The translations under genes were made by a program, and so were the position numbers. From Streptomyces sp. f51 (lineage in GTDB: Bacteria > Actinomycetota > Actinomycetes > Streptomycetales > Streptomycetaceae): DNA of 64,000 bases. Below, one piece after another: positions 53,312-62,183 of this stretch; positions within the stretch are counted from its first letter, which is position 1, and every line of letters begins with the position of its first letter. The notes beneath the pieces are model-generated. The model saw only the letters and a program-made list of their open reading frames with translations, was not told the origin of the DNA and searched no databases. The stretch covers positions 1,484,501 through 1,548,500 of the forward strand of contig NZ_CP149798.1 in the NCBI RefSeq assembly GCF_037940415.1, written 5' to 3'.

Positions 53312-54249
53312 CGTCCCTCCTCGATGAGCGCGTACCCGCGGTCGATCAGCTGCGCGAGCTGTTTGACGTGGTCCTCGGCCGGTTCGCTCAGCGGGGGCCT
53401 GACCTCGCCGACGTCCAGGCCGCGCAGCCGGACACCGGCCTTGACGAGGGCGACCGCGTAGCCGCGTCCCAGCGCCCGCAGATCGGCGAAGGGCCGGTAG
53501 AAGCCGTCCAGCAGCCGGTTCACCGTGGTGTCGTCCCCCGCGTTCAGGGCCCGGTGAAAGGCCAGCGCGATCTCGGGGGCGAAGCAGAAGACCGCCGAGG
53601 AGTAGAGCGTGATCCCCAGCCCCCGGTAGGCGAGCCCGGTCAGTTCGGCCGTCGGCAGGCCGTTGAAGTACAGGAACCCGCCGGGCGTCTCGCTCCGTAC
53701 GGCGCTGACGATCCGCTGCATCAGGTCCAGGTCGCCGAGCCCGTCCTTGAAGCCGATGATCCCCTCGGTACGGGCCAGTTCGACGACGCTCGCGGGGGTG
53801 AAGACGGCGTTGTCGCGCTGGTACACGATGACGTCCAGGGAGGTCGCGGAGGCGATCTCGCGGTAGTGCCGGAGCAGACCCTCCTGGCCCGCGTTGACGA
53901 GATACGGCGGCATGGCGAGCAGCCCGTCGGCCCCGGCATCCTCCGCGAGGCGCGCGTGGCGCACGGCGAGGGCGGTCCCGTATCCGGCTCCCGCGACCAC
54001 GGGGACCCGGCCCCCGGCCGCCTCGACCGCCGCCCGTACGCACGCCTCGAACTCCTCGGGCACGAGCGCGTGGAACTCGCCGGTGCCGCAGCACACGAAG
54101 ACCGCCGCGGCCCCGGCCTCGACGCCGCGCCGCACGTGCTCCCCGCAGACACCGGGATCGACGGCGCCGTCGGGACCGTACGCGGTGACGGGGAAGAAGA
54201 GCGGACCGCTGGGGATGCCCAGCCGAGCGGCGAGAGGGGCTGACGTCAC
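53308..54249 (-). CDS. 5-dehydro-4-deoxyglucarate dehydratase
   Basis: A 313-residue DapA-family enzyme that decarboxylates and dehydrates 5-keto-4-deoxyglucarate to alpha-ketoglutarate semialdehyde. The family form of the loops is distinctive: FVCCGTGEFHAL, the catalytic Tyr in IVYQRDNAVF and the Schiff-base Lys in IIGFKDGLGDLD near residue 171. It is divergent from uronate dehydrogenase, which makes the aldaric acid lactone at the head of this route. It is followed by the coupled unknown protein. Confidence 0.9.
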   Translation of the reverse strand: MTSAPLAARLGIPSGPLFFPVTAYGPDGAVDPGVCGEHVRRGVEAGAAAVFVCCGTGEFHALVPEEFEACVRAAVEAAGGRVPVVAGAGYGTALAVRHARLAEDAGADGLLAMPPYLVNAGQEGLLRHYREIASATSLDVIVYQRDNAVFTPASVVELARTEGIIGFKDGLGDLDLMQRIVSAVRSETPGGFLYFNGLPTAELTGLAYRGLGITLYSSAVFCFAPEIALAFHRALNAGDDTTVNRLLDGFYRPFADLRALGRGYAVALVKAGVRLRGLDVGEVRPPLSEPAEDHVKQLAQLIDRGYALIEEGR

Positions 54250-54520
54250 GGACTCTCCCTTGAAAGATGCCCACCGAGTGCATGTTTCTGATCCATGTCC
54301 ATATTCATGAACCCGCTCACGCTAAGCCGCGCCCTCGGGGCCGGTCAAGCACACGGACCTGCAACACGAAGGTCGATCACCCCTCCGCGCGCCACTTGAC
54401 GCGGCACGTCGAGGATCCTTAGCTTGTCCATGGATGTGAATGTGGTACACGCATACGACTGTCCGGCCCCGGCGCACCGGGTTCGGCCCCGGCGCACCGG
54501 CCCGCACGGAGGAGACCCCC
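54250..54520. promoter_or_regulatory. divergent control region of dehydratase and uronate dehydrogenase
   Basis: Near the dehydratase side the plus strand reads GATCCATGTCCATATTCATG (54290-54309); on the other side GTCCATGGATGTGAATG (54425-54441). The shared CCATG/CATGG and TTCA/TGAA elements suggest paired binding sites of one regulator, possibly the DeoR-type protein downstream, but the symmetry is loose. Confidence 0.35.
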
Positions 54521-55330
54521 ATGCCCGCTCCCCGCACCGTCCTGCTCACCGGCGCCGCCGGCGGACTCGGCACCCTGATGCGCGGGCTGCTGCCGGCGTA
54601 CGGGTACGAACTGCGCCTGCTCGACATGCTCCCGGTCGAGGGCGAACCGGAGGCGATCACCGCGGACCTCGCCGACCGGGCGGCCCTGCGCCGGGCGGTA
54701 CGGGGCGTCGACGCGGTCCTCCACCTCGCGGGCATCTCCCTCGAAGCCTCCTTCGACAAGATCCTCAAGGCGAACATCGAGGGCACGTACAACCTGTACG
54801 AGGCGGCACGCGAGGAGGGCGTAGGCCGGATCGTCCTCGCCTCCTCCAACCACGCGGTGGGCTTCACCCCGCGCCCCCAGGGGGACGATCCCCTGATCCC
54901 CGTCGACACCCCGCGCCGCCCCGACACCTTCTACGGCCTGTCGAAATCGTTCGGCGAGGACCTGGCACAGCTCTACTGGGACAAGCACGGCCTGGAGACC
55001 GTCTCGGTGCGCATCGGGTCCTGCTTCGCCGAGCCCACCAGCGTGCGCATGCTCTCGGTGTGGATGAGTCCCGAGGACGGCGCCCGCCTCTTCCACGCAG
55101 CCCTGACCGCCACGGACGTGGGGCACACCGTCGTCTACGGCTCGTCCGCCAACACCCGTCTGTGGTGGGACCTCTCGTCCGCGCGGTCCCTCGGCTACGA
55201 ACCGCGCGACGACTCCGAGCCGTACGCCGCGAAGCTGATCGCCGAACAGGGCGAGCTCGACCCCGGCAACCCCGAACACGCCTGCCTGGGCGGTCACTTC
55301 ACGACCCGCCCGCCCATCTGGCCCCACTGA
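54521..55330 (+). CDS. udh: uronate dehydrogenase
   Basis: A 269-residue short-chain/extended-type NAD-dependent dehydrogenase that oxidises D-glucuronate or D-galacturonate to the aldaro-lactone. The NAD loop is TGAAGGLGTLMRGLL near residue 10; the family-typical SSNHAVGFTP (about residues 110-119) and YGLSKSFGE (catalytic Tyr and Lys) follow. GGAGGAGA precedes the ATG. Length and SSNH motif separate it from ordinary epimerases. With the divergent dehydratase it starts an oxidative uronate route. Confidence 0.88.
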   Translation: MPAPRTVLLTGAAGGLGTLMRGLLPAYGYELRLLDMLPVEGEPEAITADLADRAALRRAVRGVDAVLHLAGISLEASFDKILKANIEGTYNLYEAAREEGVGRIVLASSNHAVGFTPRPQGDDPLIPVDTPRRPDTFYGLSKSFGEDLAQLYWDKHGLETVSVRIGSCFAEPTSVRMLSVWMSPEDGARLFHAALTATDVGHTVVYGSSANTRLWWDLSSARSLGYEPRDDSEPYAAKLIAEQGELDPGNPEHACLGGHFTTRPPIWPH

Positions 55331-55590
55331 CGAGGCGATCGGGGGCCGACGGGCGGACGGGCGCCGAACGGGCCCGCCGGCCCCCGTGTTCGGGCACGCC
55401 CCCTGCCCGATTCCGCCGCTTCCCCCGCTCCGCCCCAGGTCCGCCGCGGGCGCGGACGGCACCGAACGGGCACAGCCGGGCAGCATCGGGCCCGCAACAG
55501 GCCTGGTCGGTGACGGACACCCGCTGTAGAACTTCCCTCAAGGGCCCGCCGGGTCCGAACGGGCAGTGCGCGAGGGAGCGGGTGACGGCG

Positions 55591-56361
55591 ATGACGGGCA
55601 GGACCGCGGAGGAACGGCAGCGCGAGATCGTCCGGGCCGCGCGCCGCACCGGCTCGGTCGACGTCACCGAACTCGCCGTCGAACTGGGCGTCGCCAAGGA
55701 GACCGTGCGGCGCGATCTGCGCACCCTGGAGAACCACGGCCTGGTGCGCCGCACCCACGGCGGCGCCTATCCCGTGGAGAGCGCCGGCTTCGAGACCACG
55801 CTCGCCTTCCGGACCACGAGCCATGTGCCCGAGAAGCGCCGGATCGCCGCCGCGGCGGCCGAGTTGGCCCGCGACGCGGAGACCGTCTTCGTCGACGAGG
55901 GGTTCACCCCGCAGCTCATCGCCGAAGCGCTGCCCAGGGACAGGCCGTTGACGGTGGTGACCGCCTCCCTCGCCACCGCCGGGGCGCTGGCCGGGGCCGA
56001 CAACACCAGCGTCCTGCTGCTCGGCGGCCGGGTCCGCCCCGGCACGCTCGCCACCGTCGACCACTGGACGACGAAGATGCTCGCCGGCTTCGTCATCGAC
56101 CTCGCGTTCATCGGCGCCAACGGCATCTCCCGCGAACACGGCCTCACCACCCCCGACCCGGCCGTCAGCGAGGTCAAGGCGCAGGCCATCAGGGCCTCCC
56201 GGCGCACGGTCTTCGCCGGGGTGCACACCAAGTTCGGCGCGGTCAGCTTCTGCCGGTTCGCCGGTGTCGGGGCCCTGGAGACGATCGTCACGAGCACCCT
56301 GCTCCCGGCCTCCGAGGCACACCGCTACTCACTCCTCGGCCCCCAGGTCATCCGCGTCTGA
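55591..56361 (+). CDS. DeoR-family transcriptional regulator
   Basis: A 256-residue DeoR/GlpR-type regulator. The N-terminal helix-turn-helix (residues 5-60, VTELAVELGVAKETVRRDLRTL) ends in the typical HGGAYP; the sugar-phosphate-sensing domain has VFVDEGFTPQLIAEAL, LGGRVRPGTLATV and FIGANGIS. A GTG three codons earlier is an alternative start. The 260-base gap after udh and before this gene shows no clear motif. It probably controls the downstream ABC importer and dehydrogenase. Confidence 0.92.
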   Translation: MTGRTAEERQREIVRAARRTGSVDVTELAVELGVAKETVRRDLRTLENHGLVRRTHGGAYPVESAGFETTLAFRTTSHVPEKRRIAAAAAELARDAETVFVDEGFTPQLIAEALPRDRPLTVVTASLATAGALAGADNTSVLLLGGRVRPGTLATVDHWTTKMLAGFVIDLAFIGANGISREHGLTTPDPAVSEVKAQAIRASRRTVFAGVHTKFGAVSFCRFAGVGALETIVTSTLLPASEAHRYSLLGPQVIRV

Positions 56362-56485
56362 CGGCCCCACCGACCCGGCGCCTCGCCGTCACCGAAGCCC
56401 CCTCCCGCCCCGCGCGGCGGCCGAGGCACACCCACACCCCACCCCTTATCTCCCCGTTTACCCCCCTTCTCTCCAGGAGTGATCC

Positions 56486-57856
56486 ATGCGAACCCCGAGC
56501 CGACGGAGGCCGCGCGCGCTGCTCGTCGCGGCCGCCGCAGGGACGCTGCTCTCCCCGCTCCTCTCCGGCTGCTGGACCGGAGCGGGCGGGTCGGGCTCCG
56601 GCGGGAACTCCATCAACGTCCTGATGGTCAACAACCCGCAGATGGTCGAGCTCCAGAAGCTGACCAGGGCCCACTTCACCCGCGAGACCGGCATCAAGGT
56701 GAACTTCACCGTCCTGCCGGAGAACGACGTCCGCGACAAGATCAGCCAGGACTTCGCCAACCAGGCGGGCCAGTACGACGTCGCCACCCTCTCCAACTAC
56801 GAGATACCGATCTACGCCCGCAACGGCTGGCTGCACGAGATGGACTCGTACGTGCGCCAGGACAGCGGCTACGACGAGCGGGACATCCTCAAGCCCATGC
56901 GGCAGTCGCTGACCGCCGCCGACGGGAAGCTCTACGGCCAGCCGTTCTACGGCGAGTCGTCGTTCCTGATGTACCGCAAGGACGTGTTCGCCGCGAAGGG
57001 CCTGACCATGCCCGCGCACCCCACCTGGCGGCAGGTCGCCGGCCTCGCGGCGAAGGCGGACGGCGCCGAGCCCGGCATGAAGGGCATCTGCCTGCGCGGC
57101 CTCCCCGGCTGGGGCGAACTGATGGCCCCCCTCACCACCGTGGTCAACACCTTCGGCGGAACCTGGTTCGACAAGGACTGGAAGGCACGCCTGAACGCAC
57201 CGGAGTTCAAGGAGGCCACCCGCTTCTACGTGGACCTCGTACGCGAACACGGCGAGTCCGGCGCCGCCCAGTCGGGCTTCGCCGAGTGCCTCAACGACAT
57301 GACCCAGGGCAAGACCGCCATGTGGTACGACGCCACCTCGGCCGCGGGCCTGCTGGAGGCCAAGGACTCCCCGGTCAGGGGAAAGCTCGGCTACGCCCCG
57401 GCCCCCGTCGAGAAGACCGCTTCCTCCGGCTGGCTCTACACCTGGGCCTGGGGACTCCAGAAGGCCTCGCACAACCCGGACAAGGCCTGGAAGTTCATCT
57501 CCTGGGCCTCCGGAAAGGGCTACGAACAACTGGTCGGCGACACCGCGGGATGGTCGGACGTACCGGCGGGCAAACGCGCCTCGACGTACACGAACGCCGC
57601 CTACGTCAAAGAGGCCGCGGCCTTCCAGGACATGACCCGCGCGGCCATCGAGGACGCCCGGCCGCGCGACCCCGGCGTCCAGCCGCGCCCCGCGCCCGGC
57701 ATCCAGTTCGTCGGCATCCCCGAGTTCACGGACCTCGGCACCAAGGTCGCGCAGGAGATCAGCGCCGCCATCGCCGGACGCCAGTCCGTCGACACGGCCC
57801 TGAACAGATCCCAGAAGCTCGCCGAGAAGATCTCCAAGGAGTACGAGGGACGATGA
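56486..57856 (+). CDS. sugar/polyol ABC transporter substrate-binding lipoprotein
   Basis: A 456-residue family 1 binding lipoprotein. The signal peptide ends at LLSGC (Cys near residue 29), followed by a Gly/Ser-rich linker. LTRAHFTRETGIKVNFTVLPEN and YDVATLSNYEIPIYARNGWL are typical, as is MTQGKTAMWYDATSAAG. Similarity is greatest, as far as I can judge, to sorbitol/mannitol-type binding proteins. AGGAGTG precedes the ATG. It heads a four-gene set with two permeases and a zinc dehydrogenase. Confidence 0.93.
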   Translation: MRTPSRRRPRALLVAAAAGTLLSPLLSGCWTGAGGSGSGGNSINVLMVNNPQMVELQKLTRAHFTRETGIKVNFTVLPENDVRDKISQDFANQAGQYDVATLSNYEIPIYARNGWLHEMDSYVRQDSGYDERDILKPMRQSLTAADGKLYGQPFYGESSFLMYRKDVFAAKGLTMPAHPTWRQVAGLAAKADGAEPGMKGICLRGLPGWGELMAPLTTVVNTFGGTWFDKDWKARLNAPEFKEATRFYVDLVREHGESGAAQSGFAECLNDMTQGKTAMWYDATSAAGLLEAKDSPVRGKLGYAPAPVEKTASSGWLYTWAWGLQKASHNPDKAWKFISWASGKGYEQLVGDTAGWSDVPAGKRASTYTNAAYVKEAAAFQDMTRAAIEDARPRDPGVQPRPAPGIQFVGIPEFTDLGTKVAQEISAAIAGRQSVDTALNRSQKLAEKISKEYEGR

Positions 57857-58791
57857 CCGCCACGACGACGGCCCGCGTGGCCGCTCCTCCCGTACGCACC
57901 CACGGACAGCCGTCGGCCCGGCTGCGCGCCTGGGCCCGGCGCGGCCCGCTGCTCCCGGCCCTGATCTTCATGATCGCGGTGACCCAACTGCCCTTCGTGG
58001 CCACGCTGGTGATCTCGTTCTTCGACTGGAACTCCCTCTACCCGAAGGCCCGCCGCTTCACCGGCCTCGGCAACTACACGGAGGTCCTCAGCGACGCCGG
58101 CCTGCGACACTCCGTCTGGACGACGATCCTACTGACCGCCACCGTCGTCATCGTCTCGCTGGTCCTCGGCCTGGCCCTGGCCCTGCTCCTGGACCGGAGG
58201 TTCCGGGGCCGCGGCATCGTCCGCACCCTGTTGATCGCGCCCTTCCTGGTGGTCCCGGTCGCCGCGGCCCTGCTGTGGAAGCACGTGCTCTACAACCCCG
58301 AATACGGCCTGCTGAACGGCCTGTTGCACGCCGGCGGCGGTCCTCAGCCCGACTGGATCTCGAACACCCCGCTGCTCGCGGTCGAGGCGTCCCTGGTCTG
58401 GCAGTGGACACCGTTCATGATGCTGATCCTGCTCGCGGGCCTCCAGAGCCGCGATCACCAGCAGATCGAGGCGGCCCGTGTGGACGGCGCAGGCGACTGG
58501 CAGATCTTCCGCCATCTCGCCCTCCCCCACCTGCGCCGCTATCTCGAACTGGGGGCCCTGCTCGGCTCGATCCACATCGTCCAGAACTTCGACGCGGTCT
58601 TCACGATCACCTCCGGCGGCCTGGGCACCGCCAACCTGCCCTACACCGTGTACCAGAGCTTCTACCAGGCCCACGAGAACGGCCTCGCCTCCGCCGCGGG
58701 CGTCCTGGTGGTCATCGGTTCCATCGTCATCGCGACCTTCGCCCTGCGCGTGGTGTCGTCCCTGTTCCGCGAGGAGGGGTCCCGTTCATGA
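57853..58791 (+). CDS. sugar/polyol ABC transporter permease (MalF type)
   Basis: A 312-residue inner-membrane permease with six predicted helices after a cytoplasmic start. The EAA loop reads QQIEAARVDGAGDWQIFRHLALP near residue 208. LLIAPFLVVPVAAALLWKHVLYNP and FDAVFTITSGGLG fit the MalF-like partner of carbohydrate importers. The start overlaps the binding-protein stop and the end overlaps the second permease, each by 4 bases. No ATPase gene is in the operon; in Streptomyces the shared ATPase MsiK usually serves such importers. Confidence 0.94.
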   Translation: MTATTTARVAAPPVRTHGQPSARLRAWARRGPLLPALIFMIAVTQLPFVATLVISFFDWNSLYPKARRFTGLGNYTEVLSDAGLRHSVWTTILLTATVVIVSLVLGLALALLLDRRFRGRGIVRTLLIAPFLVVPVAAALLWKHVLYNPEYGLLNGLLHAGGGPQPDWISNTPLLAVEASLVWQWTPFMMLILLAGLQSRDHQQIEAARVDGAGDWQIFRHLALPHLRRYLELGALLGSIHIVQNFDAVFTITSGGLGTANLPYTVYQSFYQAHENGLASAAGVLVVIGSIVIATFALRVVSSLFREEGSRS

Positions 58792-59639
58792 GCACCACCG
58801 CGACACCCGTCCGCCCCCGCCGCGCGAAGGGCGCCGGTCTGGGCCTGGCCGCCTGGGCGCTCGGCATCGTGTTCTTCCTGCCCATCGCCTGGATGGCCCT
58901 GACCTCCTTCCACTCCGAACCGGACGCGGCGAAGAACCCGCCGGCCCTCGGCGCCGCCCTCACCCTCGACGGCTACCGTGACTTCTTCGGCACGGGCGGC
59001 GGCGCGAGCCCCTGGCCCGCGCTCGTCAACTCCACGGTCGCGTCGGTGACTTCCACTCTCCTCGTCCTGCTGCTGGCCCTCCCCGCGGCCTACGCGCTCT
59101 CCATCCGGCCGGTGCGCAAGTGGACGGACGTCCTGTTCTTCTTCCTGTCGACCAAGATGCTGCCCGTGGTGGCGGGCCTCCTGCCGGTCTACCTCTTCGC
59201 CAGGAACACCGGCATGCTCGACAACATCTGGCTGCTGGTCGTCCTCTACACCTCGATGAACCTGCCGATCGCGGTGTGGATGATGCAGTCCTTCCTCGCC
59301 GAGGTCCCCGTCGCGGTGATCGAGGCCGCGCGGATCGACGGCGCCCGGCTGCCCACCATCCTGGCCCGTGTCGTGGCGCCCATCGCCCTGCCCGGCATCG
59401 CGGCGACGGCACTGATCTGCTTCATCTTCAGCTGGAACGAGCTGCTCTTCGCCCGGGTCCTGACGGGAGTGGTCGCCCAGACCGCCCCCGTCTTCCTGAC
59501 CGGGTTCATCACCAGCCAGGGCCTGTTCCTGGCGAAGGTGTGCGCCGCGTCGCTCGTCGTCTCCCTGCCGGTGCTCGCCGCGGGGTTCGCCGCCCAGGAC
59601 AAGCTGGTCCAGGGCCTGTCGTTGGGAGCCGTGAAATGA
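58788..59639 (+). CDS. sugar/polyol ABC transporter permease (MalG type)
   Basis: A 283-residue permease with six predicted helices. PIAWMALTSFHSEPDA near the N-terminus, LSTKMLPVVAGLLPVYL and the EAA loop EVPVAVIEAARIDGARLPTILARVV-type segment near residue 175 identify the MalG-like partner. The FSWNELLFARVLTG stretch is typical of the last helices. Joined to both neighbours by 4-base overlaps. Confidence 0.94.
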   Translation: MSTTATPVRPRRAKGAGLGLAAWALGIVFFLPIAWMALTSFHSEPDAAKNPPALGAALTLDGYRDFFGTGGGASPWPALVNSTVASVTSTLLVLLLALPAAYALSIRPVRKWTDVLFFFLSTKMLPVVAGLLPVYLFARNTGMLDNIWLLVVLYTSMNLPIAVWMMQSFLAEVPVAVIEAARIDGARLPTILARVVAPIALPGIAATALICFIFSWNELLFARVLTGVVAQTAPVFLTGFITSQGLFLAKVCAASLVVSLPVLAAGFAAQDKLVQGLSLGAVK

Positions 59640-60625
59640 AGGCCGCAGTCATCGAGTCCGTGGGCCGAGCCGTCGTGGCCGAGGTCCCCGACCCGGCGCC
59701 GGGCCCCCGCGAGGTCGTGGTCGAGGTGGCCGCCTGCGGCCTGTGCGGCACCGATCTGCACATCCTCCAGGGCGAGTTCGCGCCCACACTGCCGATCGTG
59801 CCGGGTCACGAGTTCGCCGGCGAGGTGGTCGGTGTGGGCACCCGGGTCACGGAGCTCGCGGTCGGCGACCGGGTGGCCGTCGACCCCTCCCTGTACTGCC
59901 ACGAGTGCCGCTACTGCCGTACGGGCCACAACAACCTCTGCGAGCGGTGGGCCGCGATCGGCGTGACCACCGCGGGCGGCGCCGCCCAGTACGCGACCGC
60001 GCCCGTCGCCAACTGCGTGAAGCTCCCCGAACACATCGCCACCCAGGACGCGGCCCTGATCGAACCGCTCTCCTGCGCCGTACGCGGCTACGACGTCCTG
60101 CGCTCCCGGCTCGGCGCCCACGTCCTGGTCTACGGCTCGGGAACGATGGGCCTGATGATGCTGGAGCTCGCCAAACGCACCGGCGCGGCGAGCGTGGACG
60201 TCGTCGACGTGAACCCCGAACGGCTGGCCACCGCCCGGCTGCTGGGTGTCTCCGGGGCCGCGGCGAGCCCCGCCGAACTGGACCGCCCGCAGGGCTGGGA
60301 CGTCGTCGTCGACGCGACGGGCAACGCGGCGGCGATCCAGGACGGCCTGGACCGGGTGGCGAAGGCGGGGACCTTCCTCCAGTTCGGCGTCGCCGACTAC
60401 GCGACCCGGGTCACCGTCGACCCGTACCGCATCTACAACCAGGAAATCACCATCACCGGCTCGATGGCCGTCCTGCACAGCTTCGAACGCGCCGCGGAGC
60501 TCTTCGCCGCCGGTGTCCTGGACCCGTCCGTCTTCATCAGCGACCGCCTCCCCCTGGCGAGCTACCCGAAGGCACTGGACCAGTTCGCTTCGGGTGTGGG
60601 ACGCAAGATCGTCGTGGTCCCCTGA
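59636..60625 (+). CDS. zinc-dependent alcohol/polyol dehydrogenase
   Basis: A 329-residue medium-chain dehydrogenase. The catalytic zinc site uses Cys in CGLCGTDLH near residue 37 and GHEFAGE near 59-65; the structural zinc Cys are in CHECRYCRTGHNNLC near 85-99. The NAD fold shows VLVYGSGTMGLMML near residue 162. The sorbitol/threonine dehydrogenase branch fits best. Its ATG overlaps the permease stop by 4 bases, so the imported substrate is probably a polyol oxidised at once by this enzyme. Confidence 0.92.
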   Translation: MKAAVIESVGRAVVAEVPDPAPGPREVVVEVAACGLCGTDLHILQGEFAPTLPIVPGHEFAGEVVGVGTRVTELAVGDRVAVDPSLYCHECRYCRTGHNNLCERWAAIGVTTAGGAAQYATAPVANCVKLPEHIATQDAALIEPLSCAVRGYDVLRSRLGAHVLVYGSGTMGLMMLELAKRTGAASVDVVDVNPERLATARLLGVSGAAASPAELDRPQGWDVVVDATGNAAAIQDGLDRVAKAGTFLQFGVADYATRVTVDPYRIYNQEITITGSMAVLHSFERAAELFAAGVLDPSVFISDRLPLASYPKALDQFASGVGRKIVVVP

Positions 60626-60741
60626 GGACGGGCGCGCACCGGGCCCCGGTGCGCGCCCCCGCTCACCCACCCGGGGGCCAGGCCCGCATCCCTACCCTTG
60701 AGTAAGGGAACGGTAAAGCGCCCCCGCTCGTTACCCCAGTC

Positions 60742-61938
60742 ATGACAGCTATGACGCCCGGCTCGAACATCCCTCTCCCCGTCTCCCGCGTGACGGTGGA
60801 CGTCACCGCCCCGGTGCGGCTCGACGTGTCGAGCCTGCTGCTCACCGCCGACGGCAAGGTGCGCTCCGACGCCGACTTCATCTTCTACAACCAGCCCGCC
60901 GGCCCCGGCGTGACCTACCGCTCGGGCGGCGGCACCGGCCCCGACACGATCACGGTCGACACGGCAGCGGTCCCCCCGGGCATCGAGAAGATCGTCGTCA
61001 CGGCGAGCCCCGACGCCGCGGGCCAGTCGTTCCAGGGCATCGAACCCACCGCGACGATCCGCAACGCGGACGACGGCACGGTCCTGGCCAGCTTCACCCC
61101 GCCCCGGCTGGGCACGGAGACGGCCCTGGTGATCGTCGAGGTCTACCTCCGCAACGGCGCCTGGAAGGCCCGCGCGGTCGGCCAGGGCTACGCGAACGGA
61201 CTGGCCGGCATCGCCACCGACTTCGGCGTCAGCGTGGAGGAGCCCGCCCCGGCCGCCCAGCCCGCCCCCGTCGCCGCGCAGCCCCCGGCCGCTCCCGTCA
61301 CGCAGCCCCCGGCCGCGCCCCCGGTCCCGGCCGCGCCCCCGGCGCCCCCCGCCGCCACGGGCAAGATCAACCTGGACAAGGGCAGGGTCAGCCTCCAGAA
61401 GAACCAGACGGTGTCCCTGGTCAAGGGCGGCGCCCCGCTCCTGTCCCGGGTCCAGATGGGCCTGGGCTGGGAGCCCGCGTTCCACGGCTCGGACATCGAC
61501 CTGGACGCCTCGGTCATCGCGTACGGGCCGCAGCGCAACCACATCGACAGCTGCTACTTCGGCAAGCTCTCCATCGTGAACGGCGCGATCAAGCACTCCG
61601 GCGACAACCTCACGGGCGAGGGCGGCGGGGACGACGAGGTGATCACCGTCGACCTGGGCCGCCTCCCCCAGGAGGTCACCGGCCTCGTCTTCACGGTCAA
61701 CTCGTTCTCCGGCCAGAAGTTCACCCAGGTGGCCAAGGCCTACTGCCGCCTGGTCGACGCGGCCAGCGGCGAGGAGCTCGTCCGCTTCGACCTCACCAAC
61801 GCCGAGGCCCAGACGGGCGTCATGATGGCCAAGCTGATCAAGCAGTTCTCCGGCGAATGGGACATGACGGCCCTCGGCACCTTCGTCAAGTCCCGCACGG
61901 TCCGCGGCATGGTGAAGCCGGCGGCCGAGTCCCTCTGA
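60742..61938 (+). CDS. tandem TerD-domain protein
   Basis: A 398-residue protein with two TerD-like domains. The first (residues 1-172) is shortened at its front but keeps GKVRSDADFIFYNQP and WKARAVGQGYANGLAGIATDFGVSVE. A Pro/Ala linker of about 35 residues follows. The second (about 210-398) has the calcium-site stretch GSDIDLDASVIAYG and SGDNLTGEGGGDDEVITVDL. TerD proteins bind Ca2+ and act in tellurite and general stress responses. The start may be the second ATG three codons on. It faces the TROVE gene. Confidence 0.92.
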   Translation: MTAMTPGSNIPLPVSRVTVDVTAPVRLDVSSLLLTADGKVRSDADFIFYNQPAGPGVTYRSGGGTGPDTITVDTAAVPPGIEKIVVTASPDAAGQSFQGIEPTATIRNADDGTVLASFTPPRLGTETALVIVEVYLRNGAWKARAVGQGYANGLAGIATDFGVSVEEPAPAAQPAPVAAQPPAAPVTQPPAAPPVPAAPPAPPAATGKINLDKGRVSLQKNQTVSLVKGGAPLLSRVQMGLGWEPAFHGSDIDLDASVIAYGPQRNHIDSCYFGKLSIVNGAIKHSGDNLTGEGGGDDEVITVDLGRLPQEVTGLVFTVNSFSGQKFTQVAKAYCRLVDAASGEELVRFDLTNAEAQTGVMMAKLIKQFSGEWDMTALGTFVKSRTVRGMVKPAAESL

Positions 61939-62026
61939 TCCAAGGCAGTCCCCTGCGGCCGGGGGCGAGCGGGTCCGGCATCGGCATGGGCACCGATGCC
62001 GCCACCACGTTCCTCGCCCCCTCCCG

Positions 62027-62154
62027 ACCCGTACCCGGGGGCGCCGCCCCCGGACCCCGCTCCCCAAACGCCGGAGGGGCTGAACCCTTCCCCGGCCGGG
62101 GCTGAAATGTGATGGGCCGGGCTGAATCTTTCGCCGGCCGGAGCTGGAAATGTG
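62027..62154 (+). repeat. hairpin plus GGGGCTGAAA-type intergenic repeats
   Basis: A hairpin (62035-62053, CCGGGGG/CCCCCGG) after the TerD gene is followed by four related units containing CCGG-GGGCTGAA or near variants. This combination, including CCCCAAACGCCGGAGGGGC, resembles an element that I recall as very common between Streptomyces genes. The hairpin is the probable TerD terminator. Confidence 0.6.
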
Positions 62155-62183
62155 GACGCACCCGCACCCGGAATCGGACGCGA

